From positions 1 through 40,424 of the forward strand of contig VGZE01000014.1 in assembly GCA_016872755.1 (NCBI GenBank): a stretch of DNA of 40,424 bases. Reading direction: 5' to 3'. A program made the position numbers and the translations under genes. This document shows positions 34,083 through 40,424 of the stretch, piece after piece. The stretch's first letter is position 1, and the number at the start of each line of letters is the position of its first letter. Origin of the DNA: Planctomycetota bacterium (GTDB lineage Bacteria > Planctomycetota > UBA1135 > GCA-002686595). The notes below the pieces were generated by a model. That model saw only the letters and a program-made list of their open reading frames with translations. It did no database searches and was not told the origin of the DNA.

Positions 34083-34979
34083 ATGACACTCAATCGAGGC
34101 CATGTCTATCGCGATCGCGTCCTGCCGGAACACGCCGGCATGCGCATGCTCGACTACCACGTCGAGCACTTCCGACATTCCGATGCAACGGCTTGGCGCG
34201 CCGTGATCGAGAGCGGCGCGGTGCGCGTGAACGGTCGCGTGGCGAGCGCGGACGAGCGCGTGCGCGGCGGCGACGAGCTGGAGTATCACCGCGGCCCGTG
34301 GGACGAGCCGGAGGCTCCGCGCGAGTTCCGTGTCGTGCTCGAGGACGAGCACGTGCTCGTCGTCGAGAAGCCCGCCGGCCTGCAGGTGCTGCCGGCCGGC
34401 GGATTCTCCGAGCAAACCTTGTTGCGGATCGTGCAGGCGAGCGCGATCGAACGCGCGACGGCCGCGCCGGTTCACCGGCTCGGCCGCGGCACCTCGGGGC
34501 TCATCCTCTTCGGCAAGACCGAGCTCGCGCGGGCCGAGCTCGCGCGTCAGTTTCGCGCGTGCGAGCCGCGCAAGACGTATTTCGCGCTCGTGCGTGGCGC
34601 CGAGCTGCCGGTCTCCTGCATCGCGCGCACGCCGATCGGGAAGCTGCGCCACGGGCCGCTCGTGATCCATGCCGCGAGCGCCGAGGGCAAGCCGTCGGTG
34701 ACGCGCATTCGCGTGCTGCGCCGCCGGCCGGAGTGCTCGCTGGTCGCCGCGCAACCGATCACGGGCCGACCGGACCAGATCCGGATCCACCTCGCGGCCT
34801 GCGGCGCGCCGATCGTCGGCGACCCGCTGTTCGGGCCGGGCGGAGCGCCGATCAGCGATGCCGTGCCCGGAGCGGGCGGCTATTTCCTGCATGCGGCCGG
34901 GCTCGCGTTCGCGCATCCGGCCGGTGGGGCCCAGGTGAAGTTGCGTTCGCGGCCCGACTGGTGGGCGGAGCTCGCTTGA
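34083..34979 (+). CDS. RluA-family pseudouridine synthase-like protein, catalytic Asp replaced
   Basis: 298 aa. An S4-like N-terminal segment (AWRAVIESGAVRVNGRVAS) and an RluA catalytic domain: VVEKPAGLQVLPAGG, PVHRLGRGTSGLILFGKT, GRPDQIRIHLAACGAPIVGDPLFG and FLHAAGLAFAHPAGG. In RluA enzymes the HRLD aspartate is the catalytic nucleophile; here it is G134 (HRLGRGTSG). I recall some eukaryotic and bacterial homologues with the same HRLGRGTSG sequence, so this may be a real subfamily rather than decay. A TACACT hexamer lies about 26 bases before the ATG. It is 7 bases before the alcohol dehydrogenase gene, suggesting an operon. Confidence 0.82.
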   Translation: MTLNRGHVYRDRVLPEHAGMRMLDYHVEHFRHSDATAWRAVIESGAVRVNGRVASADERVRGGDELEYHRGPWDEPEAPREFRVVLEDEHVLVVEKPAGLQVLPAGGFSEQTLLRIVQASAIERATAAPVHRLGRGTSGLILFGKTELARAELARQFRACEPRKTYFALVRGAELPVSCIARTPIGKLRHGPLVIHAASAEGKPSVTRIRVLRRRPECSLVAAQPITGRPDQIRIHLAACGAPIVGDPLFGPGGAPISDAVPGAGGYFLHAAGLAFAHPAGGAQVKLRSRPDWWAELA

Positions 34980-34986
34980 GGTCGCA

Positions 34987-35940
34987 GTGCAACGCGTGAT
35001 GCTCGGATCGGGCCGCGTGCGCGTCGTCGACGCGCGGCGACCGCGCGTTCCGCGCGGCCATGCGCTGCTGCGCCTGCGCGTTGCCGGCATCTGCAGCACC
35101 GATCTCGAGCTGCAGCGCGGCTACTACGGTTTTTCCGGCGTGCCCGGCCACGAGTTCGTCGCCGACGTCGTCGCGTGCGCAGACCCGAGCTGGATCGGCC
35201 GGCGCGTGGTCGGCGAGATCAACGTCGCGTGCCGGCGCTGCGCGTGGTGTCGGCGCGGGCTCGGTCGCCACTGCCCGCGGCGCAGTGTGCTCGGGATCGT
35301 GCGCCAGCCCGGCGCATTCCAGCAGTGCTTCACGCTGCCGCTGTGCAACCTGCACCGAGTGCCGGATGCGCTGACGGACGAGCGCGCGGTCTTCGTCGAG
35401 CCGCTGGCCGCGGCCTGCGAGATCCTCGAGCAGGTGCGCGTCGAGCGCGCCGCGCGCATGGCGCTGCTCGGTGACGGAAGGCTGGCGCAGCTCGTCGCGC
35501 GCGTGCTCGTGCACGCGGGGGCCGAGGTCGTGATGTACGGACGACATGCGGCCAAGCTGGCCCTGGCACGGCGCGCGGGCGCGACCGCGCGGCAGTTGCC
35601 CAAGCGCCTGCCGGCGAAGGCCTTCGCGCTGGTCGTCGATGCGACCGGCAGCGCGCGGGGTCTTGCCCAGGCGGTCGCGCTCTGCGCGCCGCGCGGCACG
35701 GTCGTATTGAAATCGACCGTGCACGACCGGGTCGAGCTCGACACTGCGCCGGTGGTCGTCGACGAGCTGACCCTGATCGGCTCGCGCTGCGGGCCCTTCG
35801 CGCCGGCGCTGCGCCTGCTCGCGAGCGGCGCGATCGACGTCGACGGACTGGTGACCGAGAGCTTCGCGCTGCGCGATGCCCCGCGCGCGTTCGCTCGTGC
35901 CGCCGAGCGCGGCGTGTTGAAAGTGCTGCTGCGCGGCTGA
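34987..35940 (+). CDS. Zinc-dependent alcohol dehydrogenase-like (MDR) protein
   Basis: 317 aa. Medium-chain dehydrogenase/reductase with N-terminal GroES-like domain: catalytic zinc ligands in AGICSTDLEL and VPGHEFVADV, and a structural-zinc four-cysteine lobe in NVACRRCAWCRRGLGRHC. The Rossmann domain includes MALLGDGRLAQLVARVLVH, an MDR GxGxxA variant. The protein resembles threonine or sorbitol dehydrogenases and is slightly shorter than the usual 340-350 aa. GTG start at 34987, 7 bases after the pseudouridine-synthase-like gene. Its metabolic role is unassigned. Confidence 0.85.
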   Translation: MQRVMLGSGRVRVVDARRPRVPRGHALLRLRVAGICSTDLELQRGYYGFSGVPGHEFVADVVACADPSWIGRRVVGEINVACRRCAWCRRGLGRHCPRRSVLGIVRQPGAFQQCFTLPLCNLHRVPDALTDERAVFVEPLAAACEILEQVRVERAARMALLGDGRLAQLVARVLVHAGAEVVMYGRHAAKLALARRAGATARQLPKRLPAKAFALVVDATGSARGLAQAVALCAPRGTVVLKSTVHDRVELDTAPVVVDELTLIGSRCGPFAPALRLLASGAIDVDGLVTESFALRDAPRAFARAAERGVLKVLLRG

Positions 35941-35989
35941 TGCGCGCCCGTGACTTGCGGGATCGCGAAGGGTCGCTCAGGATCGAGAG

Positions 35990-36511
35990 ATGCGCAGTCG
36001 GTCGTTGCCGCTCGTGCTCGGACTCGCAGCGTGCTCGGTCATCGCGGCGTGCGGCGAGGGATTCATCGTCGCCTCCTTCGATCTCGTGATCACATCTCCG
36101 ACCACCGAAGCGACCTACGCGACCTCCGACGACGAGGTCTCGCTGTCGGGAACCCTCGAGTACACGCTCGGGATCCACGAGGACCTCGACGTGGACTGGC
36201 AAAACCTCAGCACGGGCACGTCCGGCGGCGGCACTGTCAATGCCTCGCTGTCGACCTGGAACGCCGGGCCGATTCCGCTGCAGGTCGGATCGAACGTGAT
36301 CCGCGTCGAGTTCGAGGCCGACGGGGGGTGGGACGACACGGCGCAATTGACGGTCGAGTACACGCCGGTGCCGCTGCAGCCCGCTCTCCCGCCGTTACGG
36401 CCTGACGCCGATCCGGCCGCACATACGCTGGTCGTGCCTGCCGGCGCCGGGCCCGACGGCGCGCCGCCCGCCGCCAAACCGCGCGTCGTCGAGCTCAACG
36501 GCGCGCGCTGA
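35990..36511 (+). CDS. Predicted lipoprotein with Ig-like domain
   Basis: 173 aa. The lipoprotein signal MRSRSLPLVLGLAACSVIAA is followed by CGEG; C21 (IAAC) or C15 (LAAC) could be lipidated. The mature part is an Ig-like/glucodextranase-B-like beta sandwich: LVITSPTTEATYATSDDEVS, LSGTLEYTLG and IPLQVGSNVIRVEFEADGGW, then a Pro/Ala-rich C-terminal tail. Likely surface attached and carbohydrate- or protein-binding (inference). The 3' end overlaps the convergent methyltransferase gene by 17 bases. Starts 49 bases after the dehydrogenase. Confidence 0.75.
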   Translation: MRSRSLPLVLGLAACSVIAACGEGFIVASFDLVITSPTTEATYATSDDEVSLSGTLEYTLGIHEDLDVDWQNLSTGTSGGGTVNASLSTWNAGPIPLQVGSNVIRVEFEADGGWDDTAQLTVEYTPVPLQPALPPLRPDADPAAHTLVVPAGAGPDGAPPAAKPRVVELNGAR

Positions 36512-37151
36512 GCTGCAGCGACATGTGCGTCTCGTCGTCCTGCACGACCTCGGCATCGCCGAGCCCGCACTCGGCGGCCAGCGCGCGCAGTTCCTCGAGC
36601 GTGAACGCCGCGCAGTAGCTCGCGTGCAACAGTGCCTTCTGGCGCGCGTTCGCGCCGGCGGCGTTCTGCTCGGTCCAGGCGCGCGCGCGAGCGTCGCTGT
36701 CCGGCCGGATCAGGTCGCGCACGAGCAGCGCCCCACCCGGCTTGAGCACGCGCCGGCACTCGCGCAGGAACGGACGCGGATCGGGGATGTGGTGCAGGAT
36801 CGTGTTCGAGCACACGCTGTCGAACCAGCCGCCGGCGTAGCGCAGACCCTTCGCGTCGGCGCTCTCGAACGAGAGCCGATGCCGGTGCGGGCTGGCAGCG
36901 CGCTTGCGCTGCGCGAGCGCGAGCATGTGCGCGGCGAGATCGACGCCGGTCACGTGCACGCCGGCGAGCTTCTCGCACAGGAGCACCGGGATATGTCCCG
37001 GTCCCGTCCCGATGTCCAGCACGCGACCGTGCACGCCGAGCTCGAGCAGCCGAGTGGTGAATCGATCGTTCGGACCGGAGTGGTCCATCGAGTCGTACTC
37101 GACGGCCTCCTCGGGCGTGTCCATCACCTCGGGCTCTAGCGTGCGTTGCAT
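36495..37151 (-). CDS. SAM-dependent class I methyltransferase
   Basis: 218 aa. Motif I VLDIGTGPGHIPVLL (about 44-58), post-I acidic VTGVDLAAHM, motif II AGGWFDSVCSNTILHHI and motif III RRVLKPGGALLVRDL identify a type-11/25 small-molecule methyltransferase. The substrate is unknown. A TATGAT hexamer lies 9 bases before the ATG and GAGG 5 bases before it. Single gene; its 3' end overlaps the lipoprotein gene on the opposite strand. Confidence 0.88.
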   Translation of the reverse strand: MQRTLEPEVMDTPEEAVEYDSMDHSGPNDRFTTRLLELGVHGRVLDIGTGPGHIPVLLCEKLAGVHVTGVDLAAHMLALAQRKRAASPHRHRLSFESADAKGLRYAGGWFDSVCSNTILHHIPDPRPFLRECRRVLKPGGALLVRDLIRPDSDARARAWTEQNAAGANARQKALLHASYCAAFTLEELRALAAECGLGDAEVVQDDETHMSLQLSARR

Positions 37152-37330
37152 GGCCTCAGCATCATAGGGGCGCCAAACACGCCACGCGCGATGGTTCCCC
37201 GGCCCGAGCGATGAAGATCATGTCCGCTTTGTCATGGGTGCTCACACGTGTGCTGGTTGCGCGCCCTGTTTCCGCTGGCGGCCGTGCCTCGCAGTCCAAG
37301 CGGGCCTTGTACCGTCGCCGCAACTAGCCG
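37152..37330. other. Divergent intergenic region, 179 bases
   Basis: Between the methyltransferase and the DUF1697 gene. It contains TATGAT close to the methyltransferase start on the minus strand, a 10-base perfect palindrome CACACGTGTG (37243-37252) that could be an operator, and TACCGT about 15 bases before the DUF1697 ATG. No gene is supported here. Confidence 0.35.
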
Positions 37331-37882
37331 ATGACTCGAGCAATTGCTTTCCTGCGCGCCGTGAACGTCGGCGGTCGCGTGATTCGCATGGCGGACCTGG
37401 CGAAGTCCTTCGAGCGGCTCGGCTGCAGCGACGTCAGCACGTTCATCGCCAGCGGCAACGTCATTTTCGAGCACGCGTTGCGCCCAGGTCCGACGCTGGT
37501 CGCGCGCATCGAGCGCGCGCTGCTCGCCGAGTACGGCTTCGAAGTCGCGACGTTCTTGCGCACGCCCGCGGAAATCGCCGAACTGCTCGCGAGCGGCCCA
37601 TTCAAGGATCCGCAGTCCGCCGGCGCGGCCACGCAAGTGATCGGCTTCCTCGCCGCAGCGCCGAGCGCGGACGCCCGCGCGCGCGTGAATGCGCTCGCGA
37701 CGAGCGCCGACCGCTTCCGCTTCGCGGGTCGCGAGTTCTTCTGGTCGTCGCGCGCGAAGCAGAGCGAGTCCAAGATCGACAACAAGGCCCTCGAGCGGGC
37801 GCTCGGCGTCGCGACGACGCTGCGCAGCCTGTCGAGCCTGACCAAGCTCTCCGCCAAGTACCCCCCCAAGAATCCGCGATGA
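37331..37882 (+). CDS. DUF1697 family protein
   Basis: 183 aa. DUF1697 signature: AIAFLRAVNVGGRVIRMADL at the N-terminus, GCSDVSTFIASGNVIFE, and the late SSLTKLSAKYPPKNPR. Soluble; the fold class is ferredoxin-like and the function is unknown. It overlaps the PNPOx-family gene by 4 bases (ATGA), so the two are coupled. Confidence 0.9.
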   Translation: MTRAIAFLRAVNVGGRVIRMADLAKSFERLGCSDVSTFIASGNVIFEHALRPGPTLVARIERALLAEYGFEVATFLRTPAEIAELLASGPFKDPQSAGAATQVIGFLAAAPSADARARVNALATSADRFRFAGREFFWSSRAKQSESKIDNKALERALGVATTLRSLSSLTKLSAKYPPKNPR

Positions 37883-38520
37883 GCACGCACGACCGAAGTC
37901 GCCTGCGCAAGAAGCCTGAACGCGCACGACCCGACCCCGCCTTCCGTGACGCCGTGCTGGACGAGGGCCTGGTGTGCCACCTGTCCTGGGTCGAGCGCGG
38001 CTCGCCGTGCGTGCTGCCGATGGCCTACGTGCGCGTCGGCGACGAGCTGCATTTCCACGGCTCGCAAGAGCAGCGCGCTCTGGTCCATCTGGCCGCCGGC
38101 GGCGAGGTGTGCGCGTGCGTGACGCTGCTCGACGCGCTGGTGCTGGCGCGTTCGACCAAGAACCACTCGATGAACTACCGCTGCGTGGTCGCCTGGGGCC
38201 GCGGCTGCGAGCTGCTCGATCTCTACGAAAAGCGCCGCTCGTTGGACCTGCTCGTCGAGCACGTGATTCCGGGCCGCACGGGCGGAGCTCGGCCGCCGAC
38301 CGAAGCCGAGCTTCGGGCGACGCGGGTTTGCGCGATCCGCCTCGACGAATGGTCGTGCAAGCAGCGCGAGGGCGGGCCGCGCGACTACCCGCAGGACCTG
38401 CCGCTCGAGCACTGGGCCGGCGAGCTCCCGCTGTCGATCGCGGTGGGAGAGCCGCGCCAGGAAGTCGGGCCGGCGGGGGAGCGCCCGCTGCCCGCGCACG
38501 TGCGCGACTGGCGCCGCTGA
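37879..38520 (+). CDS. Pyridoxamine 5'-phosphate oxidase-like (NimA-type) flavin protein
   Basis: 213 aa. FMN-binding split-barrel family: VCHLSWVERGSPCVLPMAY, LHFHGSQEQRALVHLAAGGE, CVTLLDALVLARSTKNHSMN and YRCVVAWGRGCELLD match the pyridoxamine-5'-phosphate-oxidase-like/NimA (nitroimidazole resistance) group rather than true PdxH. Likely binds FMN or F420; the substrate is unknown. The ATG at 37879 overlaps the DUF1697 stop (ATGA). The convergent neighbour is metH. Confidence 0.85.
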   Translation: MSTHDRSRLRKKPERARPDPAFRDAVLDEGLVCHLSWVERGSPCVLPMAYVRVGDELHFHGSQEQRALVHLAAGGEVCACVTLLDALVLARSTKNHSMNYRCVVAWGRGCELLDLYEKRRSLDLLVEHVIPGRTGGARPPTEAELRATRVCAIRLDEWSCKQREGGPRDYPQDLPLEHWAGELPLSIAVGEPRQEVGPAGERPLPAHVRDWRR

Positions 38521-38526
38521 GGCAGC

Positions 38527-38571
38527 GCCCCGGCTCATGACCCGTGGCGGTCGCTGAGCGCAGTCCGGGGC
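38527..38571. terminator. Weak inverted repeat between convergent genes
   Basis: GCCCCGG (38527-38533) pairs with CCGGGGC (38565-38571) across a 31-base spacer in the 88-base gap between the PNPOx-like gene and metH. The spacer is long and no U-run follows, so it is only a candidate bidirectional terminator. Confidence 0.25.
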
Positions 38572-38608
38572 TTACCCGCGCCAGACGCCCTCAGGTCCGG
38601 CCGGCGCA

Positions 38609-40424
38609 CTAGATCGTGAAGTACTTCGCGCTCGGGTGATGCACCACCAGCGCGCTCGTCGACTGCTCCGGCCAGAGCTGGTGCTCGTCGCTCATCTTCA
38701 CGCCGATCTTGTCGGCGCCGAGCAGGTCGAGCAGCACTTCCTGGTCCGCGAGGTTCGGGCAGGCCGGGTACCCGAACGAGTAGCGGCAGCCGCGATAGCC
38801 CTGCTTGAACAGCTCGCGCATGTCGCGCGCGTCCTCGTTCGCGATGCCGAGCTCGCCGCGGATCTGCTTGTGCACGTACTCGGCCAGCCCCTCGGCCGTC
38901 TCGACCGACAACCCGTGCAGGTGCAGGTAGTCCTGGTAGCGGTTCGCCGCGAACCACTCGCGCGCGACGTCGCTGGCGCGCTGGCCGACGGTGACCACCT
39001 GCAGCGCGATCACGTCCGGCTTCCCGTCGCGCCGGAAGAAGTCGGCGATGCACAGTCGCTGCTTGCCGCGCTGGCGCGGGAAGCGGAAGCGCGCGACCGT
39101 CTTGCCGTCGTCGCGCGGGTCGAGCAGCGCGACCGAATCACCCTCCGGCACGCAGCGCCAGTAGCCGTAGGCCGCCTGCGGCGCGAGGATCTTCTCCTTC
39201 GCGCATTGGCGGCCTAGCGTGTGCAGGATCGGCCGCACGTGCTCGTCGACGAACTTCTTGTACTCGGCGACCGGTTTGCCTTTGCGCCGATAGCCCCACT
39301 GGAACTGGAACAGCGTGATCTCGTTGATGTACGGGAACACGCTCTGCAGGTGGATCGACTCGATCGTGCGCGCGCCGAGGAACGGCGCGGACGGATACGC
39401 GAACTCGCGCGGCAGCTCGTGGCCGTTCATACGCGGCTCGGCGACCTCGGGAGCCGGTCGAGAGCCGGACGCGGCGGCTGCGACCACGCCGGCCAGGCGC
39501 AACGCGCGCTGCTCGGGTGTCGTCTCCGCGTCGGCGGTCGAGCCGTCGACGCCGGCGACGTCGGCCGCCAGCTCGGCTTCGGCGAGCTCGGAGGTCGACA
39601 GCTCGCGCTCGGTGCGGCGCGGCCGGACCGCGGGCTTGGCCTCGCCGGCAACGACGCGGCCCACGACGTCGAGGCCCTCGAAGGCGTCCTTCGCGTAGTA
39701 GAGCGGGCCGTTGTAGATGCGGCGGCAGTCGTCCTCGACGTACGAGCGCGTCAGCGCGGCGCCCCCGAGGATCACCGGCGTGGCGATCCCGCGCTTGTTC
39801 ATCTCCTCCAGATTCTCGCGCATGATGACCGTGCTCTTCACGAGCAGGCCCGAGAGTCCGATCGCGTGCGGCTTGTGCTTCTCCGCGGCCTCGAGGATCG
39901 ACTGGATCGGCTGCTTGATGCCGAGGTTGTAGACCGTGTAGCCGTTGTTGGTGAGGATGATGTCGACGAGGTTCTTGCCGATGTCGTGCACGTCGCCGCG
40001 CACGGTCGCCAGCACGAGCTTGCCGCGACTGTCGCCGTCGGCGCGCTCCATGTGCGGCTCGAGGCACGCGACGGCGGCCTTCATCACCTCGGCCGACTGC
40101 AGCACGAACGGCAACTGCATCTCGCCGCGGCCGAACAGGTCGCCGACGACGCCCATGCCGTCGAGCAGGTCCTTGTTGATGATGTCGAGCGGTCGTTTCG
40201 ACTGCATCGCGACGCCGAGGTCGTCCTCGAGGCCGATGCGCTCGCCCTCGACGATGCGCCACTTGAGCCGCTCGAAGACGTCCTCGGGCGCCTTGCGTGC
40301 GGCCTTGGCCTTGACCTGCGCGCCCTCGAAGAGCTTGAGCAGCGCCTGCAGCGGGTCGTAGCCCTCGCGCCGGCGGTCGAAGATCAGGTCCTCGGCGGCC
40401 TGTCGCGCGGCCGGATCGACGCGG
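38609..40424 (-). CDS. metH: Cobalamin-dependent methionine synthase, C-terminal part (runs off the window)
   Basis: Partial; the frame stays open to the window end, so the 5' part (homocysteine and methyl-THF domains) lies beyond 40424. Visible are a cobalamin cap (RPLDIINKDLLDGMGVVGDLFG), then the B12-binding Rossmann domain with the DxHxxG ligand motif RGDVHDIGKNLVDIIL. A variable acidic/alanine-rich linker follows (TSELAEAELAADVAGVDGST). The AdoMet-binding reactivation domain has RCVPEGDSVALLD, RYSFGYPACPNLADQ and a C-terminal SAKYFTI. The enzyme transfers methyl from methyl-THF to homocysteine and is reactivated with SAM. No B12 riboswitch can be assessed because the 5' end is outside. 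Confidence 0.95.
   Translation of the reverse strand, partial: RVDPAARQAAEDLIFDRRREGYDPLQALLKLFEGAQVKAKAARKAPEDVFERLKWRIVEGERIGLEDDLGVAMQSKRPLDIINKDLLDGMGVVGDLFGRGEMQLPFVLQSAEVMKAAVACLEPHMERADGDSRGKLVLATVRGDVHDIGKNLVDIILTNNGYTVYNLGIKQPIQSILEAAEKHKPHAIGLSGLLVKSTVIMRENLEEMNKRGIATPVILGGAALTRSYVEDDCRRIYNGPLYYAKDAFEGLDVVGRVVAGEAKPAVRPRRTERELSTSELAEAELAADVAGVDGSTADAETTPEQRALRLAGVVAAAASGSRPAPEVAEPRMNGHELPREFAYPSAPFLGARTIESIHLQSVFPYINEITLFQFQWGYRRKGKPVAEYKKFVDEHVRPILHTLGRQCAKEKILAPQAAYGYWRCVPEGDSVALLDPRDDGKTVARFRFPRQRGKQRLCIADFFRRDGKPDVIALQVVTVGQRASDVAREWFAANRYQDYLHLHGLSVETAEGLAEYVHKQIRGELGIANEDARDMRELFKQGYRGCRYSFGYPACPNLADQEVLLDLLGADKIGVKMSDEHQLWPEQSTSALVVHHPSAKYFTI

Noticed and set aside
37243-37252. 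CACACGTGTG palindrome as an operator
   Set aside because: A single 10-base palindrome with no second copy and no regulator gene nearby; kept only as a remark in the intergenic entry.
1-40424. tRNA/rRNA genes, CRISPR arrays, insertion sequences, prophage or integrase genes
   Set aside because: Looked for T-loop-like sequences, regularly spaced repeats, transposase motifs and long terminal repeats; none seen. Gaps are short and gene composition is uniform.

Overview
The window is very GC-rich and densely coded, with third positions dominated by G and C. Most long overlapping reading frames are therefore shadows. The source is most likely a member of the Planctomycetota or a close PVC-superphylum relative. 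This rests on (i) a DUF1549/DUF1553 cytochrome protein next to a Tat-exported DUF1501 protein, a hallmark planctomycete pair, (ii) a further PSCyt-type protein with leucine-rich repeats, (iii) three EutN/CcmL microcompartment vertex proteins beside a class II aldolase, as in the PVM-type microcompartment, and (iv) a secreted right-handed beta-helix protein of a style common in that phylum. This is inference; no rRNA or marker gene is present.

Layout. 196-5960: a Trm112-like/methyltransferase fusion, a DUF1579 protein, a saccharopine-dehydrogenase-like oxidoreductase, a membrane-anchored SGNH hydrolase, a pirin and a DUF3817 membrane protein. 6019-14395 (all minus strand): a PpiC/SurA-like foldase, three tandem BMC-P (EutN/CcmL) genes, a class II aldolase, a D-2-hydroxyacid dehydrogenase carrying a lipoprotein signal, a lipoprotein/YHS-like pair, an OPT transporter and a beta-helix protein. 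14523-21103 (plus strand): a cyanophycin operon of isoaspartyl dipeptidase (IadA-like), cyanophycinase, cyanophycin synthetase (CphA) and a second CphA-like ligase that has lost the ATP-grasp domain. 21210-21668: an unrecognised small protein. 21713-28875 (minus strand): a PSCyt/LRR/YHS membrane protein, DUF1501, DUF1549/DUF1553, and upstream of them an HMA-domain lipoprotein whose first metal-binding cysteine is encoded by an in-frame UGA with a good bacterial SECIS-like hairpin, so a probable selenoprotein. 29123-40424: a Tat-exported aldo/keto reductase, RecQ, a DUF455/ATP-grasp couplet, a pseudouridine-synthase-like protein plus a zinc alcohol dehydrogenase, an Ig-like lipoprotein, a methyltransferase, a DUF1697/PNPOx couplet, and the 3' part of cobalamin-dependent methionine synthase MetH.

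How the genes work together. The cyanophycin operon can in principle both make the Asp-Arg storage polymer (CphA, perhaps helped by the Mur-only paralogue) and degrade it to free amino acids (CphB, then the isoaspartyl dipeptidase). The aldolase/BMC-P cluster looks like part of a sugar-phosphate aldolase microcompartment; no hexameric shell gene is present here, so the rest of the shell must lie elsewhere if it exists. The cytochrome/DUF1501/LRR block is one operon by spacing and overlap.

The most notable items are the UGA-containing HMA lipoprotein, the ATP-grasp-less CphA paralogue, the split microcompartment locus, the lipoprotein-type dehydrogenase, and a recurring TANNNT hexamer 6-7 nt upstream of several start codons that suggests leaderless transcription. 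No tRNA, rRNA, CRISPR array, insertion sequence or prophage was seen. The longest gap without a gene is 247 bases (28876-29122).
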